Shown here piece after piece: positions 36,401 through 46,848 of a DNA stretch of 64,000 nt. This DNA is from Mycogone perniciosa (lineage: Eukaryota; Ascomycota; Sordariomycetes; Hypocreales; Hypocreaceae), in contig JAOALB010000074.1 in assembly GCA_025331125.1 (NCBI GenBank), forward strand, positions 53,924 through 117,923. The letters run 5' to 3'. A program made the position numbers and the translations under genes. The notes beneath the pieces are model-generated. The model searched no databases. It worked only from the letters and a program-made list of their open reading frames with translations, and was not told where the DNA came from. Each line of letters starts with the position of its first letter. The stretch's first letter is position 1.

Positions 36401-36830
36401 AGCTTGATGAGCTGGAACAGTGTCTCTGAACCCCAAATGCCGATTTCTACAGGTGCCAGAGAAATATGATAGACCGGCACTTCTCTTGGGACGGTAGCAA
36501 GCCACAAAGTTTAGACGCCGCAAACTGCCTTTGGAAGGGTATAAAGCACTGACGAGACCCTGAGAGGCGGCATCAGCCGACCACCGTTACAAGTCATGAC
36601 CCGTTACCATATGTCCGACCCTTGCCCCTTGCTGGATATGATATTATTGAACGGGACCTACCCGACATTAAGGAGACCGTGATGAGCAGGCGCCAGCCGT
36701 TGTTGGCATATAGCTCTAAGAGCGAGAGCAGCGGTCCTCGATACCTTACGTCGACTCCAAAGTGATCCCGGAGAAAAGCATTCAGCATATCGACGCGCGG
36801 GTCTTGCGGTGGTGCCGCTTGACAGATACA
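33497..36830. other. Intergenic region
   Basis: About 3.3 kb lies between MSB2 and the receptor-like gene. The first few hundred bases are the probable MSB2 3' untranslated region. A 79-codon minus-strand frame (35275-35514) has a CPIC pair and a nearby TATATAAAAG sequence, but I could not connect it to a family or to neighbouring exons. Otherwise nothing recognisable is seen. Confidence 0.45.
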
Positions 36831-38393
36831 ATGGAACTCCCTCCGGTGCCCCCGGGAGTGGATCTGTCCGGGGACCGGCGCGCGGAAATTGTGGCCGTTG
36901 CAGTCGGTACTTGGCTCCTTGCAATCATTGCAGTCGCCATGCGGACCATGGGCCGGAAAATAAAGCGCGTCCAGCTATGGATAGACGACTGGCTTGTCAT
37001 CGCAGCTCTAGTGTGTCCCCTTGATAGCGGCGAGGTAGCTGCAGTTCTAACGAGATGGACAGCCCACTGTCACCCTCCACGTCTTTACCATGGATGTCTT
37101 ATGTAAGTTTCTCTCAAAGAAAACCTCGAGTGATAGAGGAGGCGCGCAACTAACGCCTCGCTAGCTGTTACATATGGATTCGGAAGACATATCTGGGTTG
37201 GCCCGCCGGACTCCGAGAAGATATGGGCTATTTGTGTCTTTATCGGCGAGCTTACCTATATTACCTGCATGGTCTGCGTCAAGCTGTCCATCCTCGCGTT
37301 CTACTGGCGTGTTTTTAGGATTCAGCAGTGGATGCCGTTCCTGATCGTAACCGCCACTATAATGGTCTCGCTCTGGGGTACCGCAGCCGTACGTTCCCTT
37401 TCCGATCCCCCCCTCGTTAACATATCCCAGAAACACAAATGGTTAAACGATCATAGATGGCTAATAGAGCCGGCAGTACGTGGTTACGATGTTACAATGC
37501 CAGCCCATCAACGCCTGGTGGGCCCGTTTCGATCCCAATGATCCGATGCCGTCGTCAGAATATACCTGTGGAGTTGATACGTCCAAATTCTTCATAGCAT
37601 GTGCGTTTGGGACGATTGCTATAGATATCCTGATGCTTGCGCTGCCGGTGCCGCATATCTGGAATCTGCGACTCCCGATAATACAGAAACTCACCGTATC
37701 CGGCATGTTTCTTCTTGGTCTGTTGTAAGTCCTTGAATGCCTGCAGTTTGCTGTTCTTGGCGGAGTATTAGCAAGTCGTGTTTGCATTATACGACAACGA
37801 AAGATGAGGTCATGGGTTCTGATTGTGGATAGTGTTACCTGCGTGTCCTTCGCGCGGCTTAAATTCGTCTTTGACGGCGTCCTAAAGAACCCGGACAATA
37901 CCTGGACCTTTGTCGACATAGCTGTCTGGTCCATCGTCGAACTCAACATTACTATAGTTTGCGGCAAGTCACACACTCAGTGAGTGTTATCCTCTGTCCA
38001 AGTCTCTTTACTGACGAGATATCCTTTATCCTAGCCTGCCTACCCTTCCTCCGCCCCGTCCTTCGCAAACTCACCTGTGGCATCAAGCGGCATAGTCAGT
38101 CTGGCAGCAGCGGCAGCCTTCGGGTGTGGGACAGCGGTAATCGATTTGGCAATTCGCATGTGCGGACGATTGGAAGCCGCGTGGAGGCGGATGAGTCTCC
38201 GTTTGCGTGCCTGCCCAACAGTAGCAGTAGGCTGGAACAAAGCAGTGTCACGAGGACGCCAAGCGAGAATGATATGGAGTCTGGTGGTTTGACCAAGCCA
38301 AAGAGCTTGTATACACGTAGGATCGGGACGTCGTCGATGGATGGGCTTGTGATTACGAGGGAGGTTCATGTATGTAGAGCATCAATCTCCTGA
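36831..38393 (+). CDS. Pth11-like / fungal rhodopsin-domain seven-helix membrane protein
   Basis: Six exons (36831-37010, 37063-37102, 37165-37388, 37477-37724, 37833-37963, 38035-38393) encode 393 residues. The order of motifs is that of the large fungal Pth11-like/SAT4 integral-membrane family: first helix AVAVGTWLLAIIAVAMRTMG, IDDWLVIAAL, VTYGFGRHIW, VKLSILAFYWRVF, VVTMLQCQPINAWW with a later Cys, VPHIWNLRLPIIQKL, MFLLGLF-VTCVSFARL, NTWTFVDIAVWSIVELN and ACLPFLRPVL. The last hydrophobic segment is followed by a Ser/Arg-rich tail of about 115 residues, presumably cytoplasmic. Five introns of 52-108 nt were placed by consensus sites; the last uses a GC donor. The second exon is only 40 nt. 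Some family members are host- or nutrient-sensing receptors; others sit in metabolite clusters. The ligand is unknown. A GTATGT near 38369 could begin one more intron and replace the last few residues. Confidence 0.82.
37964..38034 (+). other. GC-AG intron in the receptor-like gene
   Basis: This 71-nt intron has donor TGCG|GCAAGT and acceptor ATCCTAG, with a CTGAC branch site. The join gives IVCACLPFLRPV, the conserved end of the seventh helix. A nearby GTGAGT donor (37981) would shift the frame. Confidence 0.75.
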
Positions 38394-40464
38394 AGAATAA
38401 ATTGTTTGATGTTTCCATATTCCCTCAGAGTTACAGCTATCACCCCAATTCAACTCGAGACATGTGGCATTTCGTAGCCATTGGTGCTGATATGCTTTAA
38501 TATGCTATATGTAGCATCCCTCTGGCTAAAGCGCCCACACATACAGTCTAGGGAATCCCTCATACGAAGTCTCTTTATAGCCACTCTCAGGAGTCACAGA
38601 TCATCTGTGTATTTTAGAAGTCTATTTCAAGATATTGCTCAAATACTAGTTGGGCCTTCCGTTGCCTAAAACACCCCCAGACAAGATTTGATAGTACAGA
38701 GGGGGCCTCAATGCCAATGAGCCCATATCCGGCTGATACTCCAGCATCCCTGTGTTTACGGATGTGAATAGCCGAGCTGAAGTTGTACGAGTGCAAGGTC
38801 ATGTATGGAGGCAATGCGCCCTCTCGTCCGAACCGCTGCAACATTGTACAAACGCAGACTGCCTGGTCAGAATCAATCCCCAAGGGTCTGCGATACCGCA
38901 GGAATTATTTCGGAATCAGCGGTTATTTGCGGATGAACGCCGAGTGCGAGTAATTCATGTGCAAGGTACCATGCCTGTACAATTGGCTTAACCACAATCT
39001 TATAGTCTCCTGCTGTTGAAGCCCATTGCCTGTCCATCCTATCCGGGTTAGCGAGGGGCGATTTAGGCAAGGCCCAGATGTTCATCAAGGACAAGATGAA
39101 TAAACGATGGCCTTCAACAGCGGGAATCTATAAGATTGTGATTAAGTCAAATATACGGTTAGCACCATGTATGCCGCCGCGAAGGGCATAACAGGCTTAT
39201 GCGATGCCTATAAGATGAAGTTTAGAGCTGGGTTTGAAGCTGCGTAGGACCCGGATTAGAGTGGATTCATAGCGACCATCCCTTCGGAAGTGCTCACCCA
39301 GGTGAAGGTTCCGAAATCGGTCTTCTGGACGCGTGGACTTATATCTCAGCAGCCAAACACCCCCGGCCCAACTCAATTTGCCTATGGCTGGCAGCATCGT
39401 GCCAGGAGTCATCGTGCTTGCCGGCTTCGCTTTGCTGAATTTGATTCTATCACGCCGACAGCAGAGTCGCGTGTAGAAGGCGTCCAAACAAAGCTAGCTT
39501 GTACTCCATGCTCCGCACCACTTGTCGCTGGAAGTTCTCATTGCAACGGGTATGCTTCAGGTGGTACTCACATTATCAGTATGTAGCAGGAAGCTCCGAG
39601 CCGTCACCTATGCGAAGACGGAGATAGTCTACTCGGACAAACCTGACGGGTGGTAAGTTGTTGGTAACAACTCACAGGATAAGGCCAAGATCTAGAGGGC
39701 GCGGGAAGGCGCAGGAAGGCGTCAGAAGGCGCATTTTAGGCCACTATCGGATCGACAAGGCTTCGAGATCGATAATTTGCAATCCTCTTTATTTCCGGAG
39801 ACACAACTGATTAGCGTTATTGCTGTTCAACGGAGAAATGACGAATCCCATGTCTACTGGAACCGCATCTTACCGAATTGTGCTGATATGCCTGTGAATG
39901 CCCGTGAATGTCTGTGAGCGCCTACAGGCCCTTTGTTATTTGCACTATTAGGAAGTTGTGCTGCTGCTATCTGCGGGGAAGTCTGTGTGTTTATAAGATG
40001 GGGGCACGAAGTACACGTAATATCCTGGAAAGGACACACGAGATCCACGTGAGTGAATCCTCTATCCCATTTGAAAACGAATGAGAGTGGCTGACTATGA
40101 TGCTCCAAAAAGCCCGGTCTTATATTACGTCAGACCTTCATACGATGTCTTCGGGTCAAGCCTGTTGTTATTCGCCGTCTTCGGACACCCCGCCTTTTAA
40201 TCTTTTTAATCAGACGCCTTCCGTTACATGCGGGAGGGTGTGATATTGACTCTGTACATACATACGTACGAAGTACCATGAGTGCTTGATGGTGAAACTT
40301 ATTTATCGTATATATATATGGTATTTATATATCCATCACCTTTCTCTCTGTGCCTCCGTCTCTGCAGCTCCAAAACGTTTCCCAACCATACCATACATAT
40401 CATCTCTTTTGAGATCCTCATTAATCCCTAATAACGACCACGAAGCTTATACAAAATAGCCACA
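38394..40464. other. Intergenic region
   Basis: A 2-kb interval with only short frames and no recognised family. It has a short imperfect GGAAGGCGCA tandem (39696-39735), one CACGTG at about 40045 and one dispersed-motif copy at 40268. A TATATATAT-rich segment lies about 150 bp before the next start codon. Confidence 0.5.
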
Positions 40465-41608
40465 ATGGCGCCACCAACTGCCACCTCGACCCTCGAGGAG
40501 GAACAGCTGAACCAGCGGACCGTCATCAAGATGCGCCCTGCTGCTGCTCCCGCTGCTCCCGCCGTCGAGGAAGAGGAAGAAATGGAGTGTCAGCTTCCTA
40601 GCCTGAGCCGTGGCCCCAACCCTCTAAGAGGTACGTCATTGCGGTATCGTGTTTGTTTTGGATTGTATTCCCGTCCCTCGTGAACAAAAAGAATATCCAC
40701 GATCATCTCGTATAAGCTCAATTCCCTGTTAACACCTCGACCACTGCTAGGCATTCCCACATTTCCTTCATTCCATGAGCACCGCAAACACATCGTTTTG
40801 CACATGGCCGCCGTCTTCCGCAACTGGGCTCGAAATGGTTACACCGAAGGCATCTCCGGTCACATCTCTGTCCGCGACCCTGAATTCCCCGACCTCATCT
40901 GGATGAACCCCATTGGCAAGCACTTTTCCCTCCTGAATGGCAGCGACATGGTCTGCCTGCGCATCAGCAATGGAGAGATCGTTGGTGGAAACCGGGTAGG
41001 TTCAATAAACACCCCTTTTGGAATCGAGCATGCATTGACCTGTTCCTTAGACTCGCCCTGTCAACAACCCCGGCTACTGGATTCACTCGGAAGTCCACAA
41101 GGCCCGCCACAACATCCACGCCATCTGCCACGCCCACACCATCGCCGGTCGTGCGTGGTGCGCATTTGGCGAGCCACTCGACATGATCACCCAGGACATT
41201 TGCGACTTGTACGGCGTCTTGGCTGTCGACACCGAATACGCCGGCATCGTCACCGCCGAGGAGGAGGGCCAGCAGATCGCTAGGGCTTTGGGTCCCAAGG
41301 GCAAGGCTGCTCTGCTCATCAACCACGGCATCATCACCGTCGGCCAGACCGTTGATGAGGCTGCCTTCCTGTTTGGCCTTGTTGATCGCAGCTGCGAGAT
41401 CCAGCTGCGTGTCGAGGCTGCCCGCGCCGGAAACCCGAACCTGAAGAAGAACATTATCCCTCACGAGCTGGCTATGAACAACTTCAAGCTCGCAGGCGAG
41501 AAGCACTGGCTTTATGAGGAGGCCCAGCCAGATATTCAGCTCGAGATTGAGCTTGGTGGCGAGACCATCATCCGCGGTCTCGATGACGTGAAGATTGATA
41601 CTCCTTAA
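40465..41608 (+). CDS. Class II aldolase/adducin-family protein
   Basis: Three exons (40465-40630, 40751-40995, 41051-41608) give 322 residues. The family includes zinc-dependent fuculose-phosphate aldolases, ribulose-5-phosphate 4-epimerases and non-enzymatic adducin heads. After an acidic, Ala/Pro-rich N-terminus (1-55) comes HMAAVFRNWARNGYTEGISG, then HISVRDPEFPDLIWMNPIGK. Metal-binding candidates are H164 and H166 (CHAHTIAGRAW) and H229 (LLINHGIITVG). E151 in IHSEVHKARH occupies the usual acid position. All three histidines are kept, so activity is plausible, unlike in adducin. The predicted location is cytosol; no signal is seen. Introns are 120 and 55 nt, canonical, and in frame. Substrate cannot be assigned; fungal paralogues of this type are common and mostly uncharacterised. 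An open frame on the opposite strand (40964-41506) is a shadow. Confidence 0.92.
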
Positions 41609-44600
41609 GGTGGAAATAATTGGATGGCTTGGGTTATTTTTTTAGGAGGACTGTTTGAGGGGGACAAAAGCGAGATCTTACGATGCGATGATGCCGTCGG
41701 TGGTTTGGTTGACGAGGTGCTACGAAGCGAATATCCATGACAATCTTTAAGACACAATCTTTTTTTTATATCCTGCATAGCAATGAGCCGTGTATTCTCA
41801 ATACTCTGTATAGCATTGATGTCCGGAACAAGCCGGCGAATGTGATGGGGCCGTCGATAGCGGGCAAGGCGAGCTGTCCTGCACAAGATAAGTCCTACAA
41901 ATGTCTATTTGCTGATGCAGCATGTAGGGCCATTGTAAAAGAGTCATTCATAGAACTTCAGCAGCTCAATCCTCTAAAACAAGGTGGGTTGGTGATGTCT
42001 GCATCCTCCACGCGGATCTACATAGTGGCGTCACTCGGCTTCTTATAATACGCCCTTATGTATATTATCATTCCCCCCGTTATTTCCATAGCGAGGCTTC
42101 ATGTCAGATTGGAGTGAGCCCAGGGTTACTCAGGGTTACTCAGGGTTGACTAGGGTTATGAGAAGAGTTGAGAGGGAAGTGGTGGCGCTGCTGAGAGCGC
42201 CGTATTAGTCACTGGACTTTCTTTGTATTAGCATAAATAGCCTCGATTGCGGCACTGCCAACAGATCAAATACACATTTTATTGTCTGGCCACCGTATCC
42301 GAGGCCAATTCTAGCTTGCTGTGTCTTATTTCAGCGTGTATTCAAGTCCTGTGATTACTAACTTGTCTTCTTACTTAAGAAGACTGTAGTTAACTTGGAA
42401 TGGTTGTACTCAGTGTTTCAAGAGGCAACCTACTGCCCATGACGGCCAGTCGCTCATAGCCAAACCGACAGTCAGCCAGTCCCCAAGCGGACTCGCAAGT
42501 CGGAGTGAGATAGGAAATGGCACTGCTTCCCAGCAGAGATGGATGCAACGTTCAGACTGGTCTGCATAAGAGCTGGGCGATCAAGGGTGAATTTGAACTT
42601 GCTTATTCCTGCACCAAAAGGAACTCCCAAGGGAGAGCAGAATCCGAAAGCCTGAGCATCTGAAGCTATTCAAATAGCGATGTACATTGGTCTCGTGAAC
42701 CCGTTGAAGACTTTGGGTACCAGAGGTTGCTGTTGGCCGCTCCAGTGGTGCGATGAGGTCTGCACATACTGTCAGTTTATTGTCACTGACAAAGGCCATC
42801 ATCATGGAATCCACGCAATATCGTGGTTGTATTGATACTATGGCTGTCGCCGGCCTTGGCCCTGAGCTGATACACAATACCGAACTTCCTTGGACGCCCA
42901 TTCTAGGGAGACGTGTCCGTGAAACTTGCAGCGATGACAACTGGTCATACCGTTCTGATCAATATCTTCAAGTACAAATGGCGGCATGAAGCGATTTACT
43001 GGGGAAATAATCGAGTTATACATGAGCGGCATCCCCGAAAGTTTCCCTCGTACGAACTGAGTTCTAGGATTCTCGAGCTGGAGGTTTTCAGCACAGCTTA
43101 GGACAAGACCTTAGCCCCGGGCCACAGGATATAGGAACGCAACATCCTACCTGCGGCTGTATACGTCGTTCGTTTGATGACTTGAACTGCAGTCTCACAC
43201 TCGAGAGTATGCTAAACATCTTGACCTAATACTACCTCAACACTGGCGATGCGACCACCCTGACAATGAGGGGGAGAAGGCAGTTACAAGCAGAATTGTC
43301 ATGATCCCGCAGCAACGGCGGATTGAGACAGCTCAATATCTTCTAGATCTGCTGTCAGGGGGGGAAATGCCTCGAGAGAGCTGGAGACTGTTCGTTCGGG
43401 ATACCTGGTGCTTCGATACATGGGTATTCTTGCCCAGTTCAGCTACTAGAAACGTGTTGCTGTCGCTTATTGGCAAGCGCTAAGGTCTCAGAGGCTGCGG
43501 ATATTAGGGCCTATTCTCAGAGTGAGTGAAGAAGTTTGGGCATACTATCTAGGGAAGCTGACTGTTTGGCTAACAACTTACGGAACCGTGGCATCTTGCA
43601 GTCCGTTTAGGAAGAGTGGTTTGCAGCCACCGGACCCAAGGTTGACCGTGCCATTGAGAATGCCATCTCAATTTGTTCCAAAGCCAATGTTGTGGAACAA
43701 GCCAACCAAGTCAACTATTCCCCCAGTAATACAAGTACCTCCGCTACAAGCAGGGCTGGCAGGCTGCGCTGGCTTATGATCATTGGTGTCATGGATGATG
43801 TTGGCTGCGTCGACAAGAAGCCGGCTTGCTCAGCCCAAACTCCCGGATTGGAACTTCTGGGTGCATTGACTTACATGTTCCATCTACATCAACTTGTAAT
43901 GACGTATTCTACCCCCGTCGAGCTGGGTATCGGTTTTAGAGAAGAAAAACCCCTCTCGCACCGACTCTCAGCAGCCACTTCATCAAATCGAGGCATAGTC
44001 CGCGGCCCACTTCAAGGAGACATGTTCCTCATCAGGAAACTCGGAAAACTTCCAAGGCGTTTCGGAATGCTCATGAAGGATGCAGATTCCGAACTGAGTA
44101 AGTTTACGTTCCCGAAGGCAGATCCGACAACGCATGGACAACTTTGATGTGCTGGGTATGCTACACTGTTGATGGATGCAAGGACATACGACGAACCCAG
44201 AGGGCTTGGCAGCATAATAGTAGTAAGCGAGCATACGGTACGGGACGCAGTTGCCTCGGCCCTCCCGTAAAACTCTATCTTCTAGTCATAACTGCCCTGG
44301 AAATCCTCCCTGGTATTTGCCCAATCGAATAGGAGGGCGGGTACATGATGGTGTGTGGTGTGTTGGAGCAAACATTCCCATCATGTTTTATGTTACTGAC
44401 AGTTACACGTCTCCAATGGAAATTTTAAGTGATGTTAAAGTTTTCGCTATTATGCCAAGACTCACGATTATTATCCCGAATTTCTTGCCACTGTGTAGTA
44501 CATATATATGGCCTTCATCAGGGCTGGATTTCATGGCATACATCATTGCTCGTACCTAGGAGTGTATGTACAGAGTGTCTTAGACCAAAGGCTCATGGTA

Positions 44601-45672
44601 GTAACATTAAGGATTAAGGAAAGAAGCGGTGAGGCATTGGCTTTGGTATCTAGACATTTCTTTCGTTTACACAGTATTACCGAGTGGCATTTATTTAATT
44701 GCGTGGCTGAATGACGTGCGGCTTGCTGTCAATCAAATTGACTCTCGGGAAGCCGGACTTCCAAGCCATCACAGCCTTCGGGTAGTGACCTCACCATGAG
44801 GAAACTAGGTACATCCCGGACCGGATATTTGCATATTCATGGACAGGGTATTTTGCATTTATCCCCTATACCAGATTACCTGCAGCCAGCCCCTGCACGA
44901 TGTACAGCAAAGACTGACAGATAATCACACCCCTCAGACAAGTCTTTGATGGTTATGTAATCCTTCAGGGTCTGGGCGATCCCCACGACCAGGACTCTCA
45001 TCTTTTCTCTCATTCTTCTCTCTTGTGCGTTGAAAGATAATATTTTAAAAATCCTGGAGGAAAGTAATGGTATAAGGAGATATTTCTGGCAAAGTCTTAC
45101 AAATTTACTGCGTCGTTGTGTGTAGTTCTGTGTATCGCAAAAGTCACTGTTTGTGGAGGCGATTCATTACTAGTACGGCGTAGAGTGTGTATATGGAAAT
45201 AACCACTTTTCGATTTAGGCTATGGAAAAGGTAAATGACAAACTGGCCCAACCCAATGACATAAGAAAAAGGAGAAAAAGAACAATCTAGCCATTTTTGA
45301 TATGCCGCCAAGCTCATAAACACGTCTGTCATGAAAACATGATGGCAATCCAATAATAAAGAAGAAAAAACTCCGTGTAAATCCCATACAGATTTCATTC
45401 CATCATCAAAATCGATCGGGCTCGCAACAACGATTTTCCGCGTCTCACAACAACGTTCTCTTCTTCCCATGCTTCCGAATATCCCGACTGCGGGGGCGAG
45501 CACAACACACAATGCAACCCACCCCAGTCCCAGCAAGGGGAGAAATGCAGCCAACTAAGCTACCGGGAGCCGCGGCGCCTCTCCCGTTCGTTTACACGTT
45601 TTGGAGGGGGCGTGTGACGATCGAACAGTGGGCAAAAAGACACATAGGAACATGTGTTAATGTGTGTGTTTT
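41609..45672. other. 4-kb gene-poor interval
   Basis: No gene is supported. It contains a telomere-like GGGTTA-containing repeat (42121-42160). Fragmentary open frames between 42750 and 44150 (up to 151 codons) could be remains of a decayed gene, but I recognise no domain. AT-rich stretches lie around 44400-44720. The last few hundred bases are probably the 3' untranslated region of the dioxygenase gene. Confidence 0.5.
42121..42160 (+). repeat. Short CAGGGTTACT tandem, telomere-like
   Basis: Two exact CAGGGTTACT copies are followed by CAGGGTTGACT and AGGGTTATG. Each unit contains GGGTTA or GGGTTG, a permutation of the TTAGGG telomere unit, but the spacing is 10-11 and not 6. Confidence 0.8.
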
Positions 45673-46848
45673 TTAGTTGGAGCCGGGGATGAACAGAGGA
45701 ACCTCCATGGGCAGCCCCGAGTGCGGTGTGAGAGAGTCGATGGAGCCCGAGACGTGAGTGCGCTCGACGGGCTTGCGCGTGAAGAAGACGAGCATGTCAC
45801 GCGTGGCCTCCTTGGTCTTGTCGATGGGGTAGACGGCAGACAGACTGTGCTTGCGCTCGTGGTCGACAATCAGCAGCGTGTCGAGGAAGTTCTTGTGCTG
45901 CACACGGGCGAGCAGGTGCTGCGGGTTGATCTGCTCGAGTGGGATGCCTGTGGTCTCGTCCATGGAGTGCATGAATGTGGCAGCGCTGTTGGGTCCCATG
46001 TTGTTGCTGCCCAGGAACGTGGTCATGGTGTGGTCGACGCCATCCGAGTGGACGCCCTCGAGAGCTGGCTCGCCCAGGATGTCTGATGTGGTGACGGTGC
46101 GGAGGTTGAACAGCGTGCATACCCACTTGTTCATGCCGTACTCGAGCTTAGGTCGGTGGGCAATCTCCATGCCGTGCAGGATCATGGCCTTGAAGGCGAA
46201 GAGAGCCTGGAAGACTGAGTTGAGCTGCAGCTCGTTCTCGACCTCGTCGAACCGACGGACCTTGCCGGAGTCGTAGCGGTTAAAGTCCTCCTCGACGGTC
46301 AGGACAAATGGCTGGAACTCCAGGCGACGCAAGGTATTGGTATCAAAATCGATGCAGAATCGGGAGTTGCGGGATCGACGGAACGGCAGGGTAGGGTCAT
46401 GGTACAAGTGGTCGCTGACCTTTTGGAGCTTAGCAATGTCCTCTTCATGGGCACCGAGACCGAGCATCAGAGAGATCATCTCCTCAGACTCGATGAAGAT
46501 AGCACGGTCCCGGATGTACTTGTCGCGGATCTCCATGATCCTGGAGATGGTCTGGTAGAACTTGGGGTTATGGACCTGCTCCCTGATGTTAAGCTGGGTG
46601 AAACCTTCAGGCTGGGGGAATGGCTCCGTGATCTGCTGGTGTTGGTGCTGGAACTGCTGCTGGGCCACAAAGGGAGGAGGCGGAGGCGTGCTGTTGAGAG
46701 GTGTCTGAGTGGCAAGGGCCTCGACGGCCTTGGCCTTGCTGGACTCGTGGAACAGACGCTGGCTGCCACGAGAGACAGCAGCAGACGAAGGACGAAGCAG
46801 AGGTGCAGAAGCACGAACTGCTCGGTGTACTGCTCTGAAAGAAGACAT
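45673..46848 (-). CDS. 2-oxoglutarate/Fe(II) dioxygenase, isoleucine-hydroxylase type
   Basis: A single exon encodes 391 residues. The C-terminal two thirds matches the 2OG-Fe dioxygenase family typified by bacterial L-isoleucine-4-hydroxylase. The iron ligands would be H267-x-D269 (LEGVHSDGVDHTMTTFLGSN) and H334 (IVDHERKHSLSAVYPID). R350 in KEATRDMLVFFTR is the expected 2-oxoglutarate-binding residue region. The N-terminus (MSSFRAVHRAVRASAPLLRP, then RGSQRLFHESSK) is rich in Arg/Ser without acids, a typical mitochondrial presequence; family members in bacteria are about 250 residues and lack it. A Gln/Pro-rich linker (55-80) separates leader from domain. A tail of about 35 residues after the fold has no known role. 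The likely reaction is hydroxylation of a free amino acid, but the substrate is unproven. Upstream on the mRNA side lie hairpin-forming repeats. Confidence 0.85.
   Translation of the reverse strand: MSSFRAVHRAVRASAPLLRPSSAAVSRGSQRLFHESSKAKAVEALATQTPLNSTPPPPPFVAQQQFQHQHQQITEPFPQPEGFTQLNIREQVHNPKFYQTISRIMEIRDKYIRDRAIFIESEEMISLMLGLGAHEEDIAKLQKVSDHLYHDPTLPFRRSRNSRFCIDFDTNTLRRLEFQPFVLTVEEDFNRYDSGKVRRFDEVENELQLNSVFQALFAFKAMILHGMEIAHRPKLEYGMNKWVCTLFNLRTVTTSDILGEPALEGVHSDGVDHTMTTFLGSNNMGPNSAATFMHSMDETTGIPLEQINPQHLLARVQHKNFLDTLLIVDHERKHSLSAVYPIDKTKEATRDMLVFFTRKPVERTHVSGSIDSLTPHSGLPMEVPLFIPGSN

Noticed and set aside
37725..37746. A 22-nt GTAAGT...CTGCAG intron in the receptor-like gene
   Set aside because: It is too short for fungal splicing and leads to a stop in frame. 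The 108-nt intron ending at 37832 restores the family motif after FLLGLF.
40964..41506. 180-codon minus-strand frame opposite the aldolase-family gene
   Set aside because: It is a shadow of exons 2-3, whose plus-strand reading carries the full set of family motifs.
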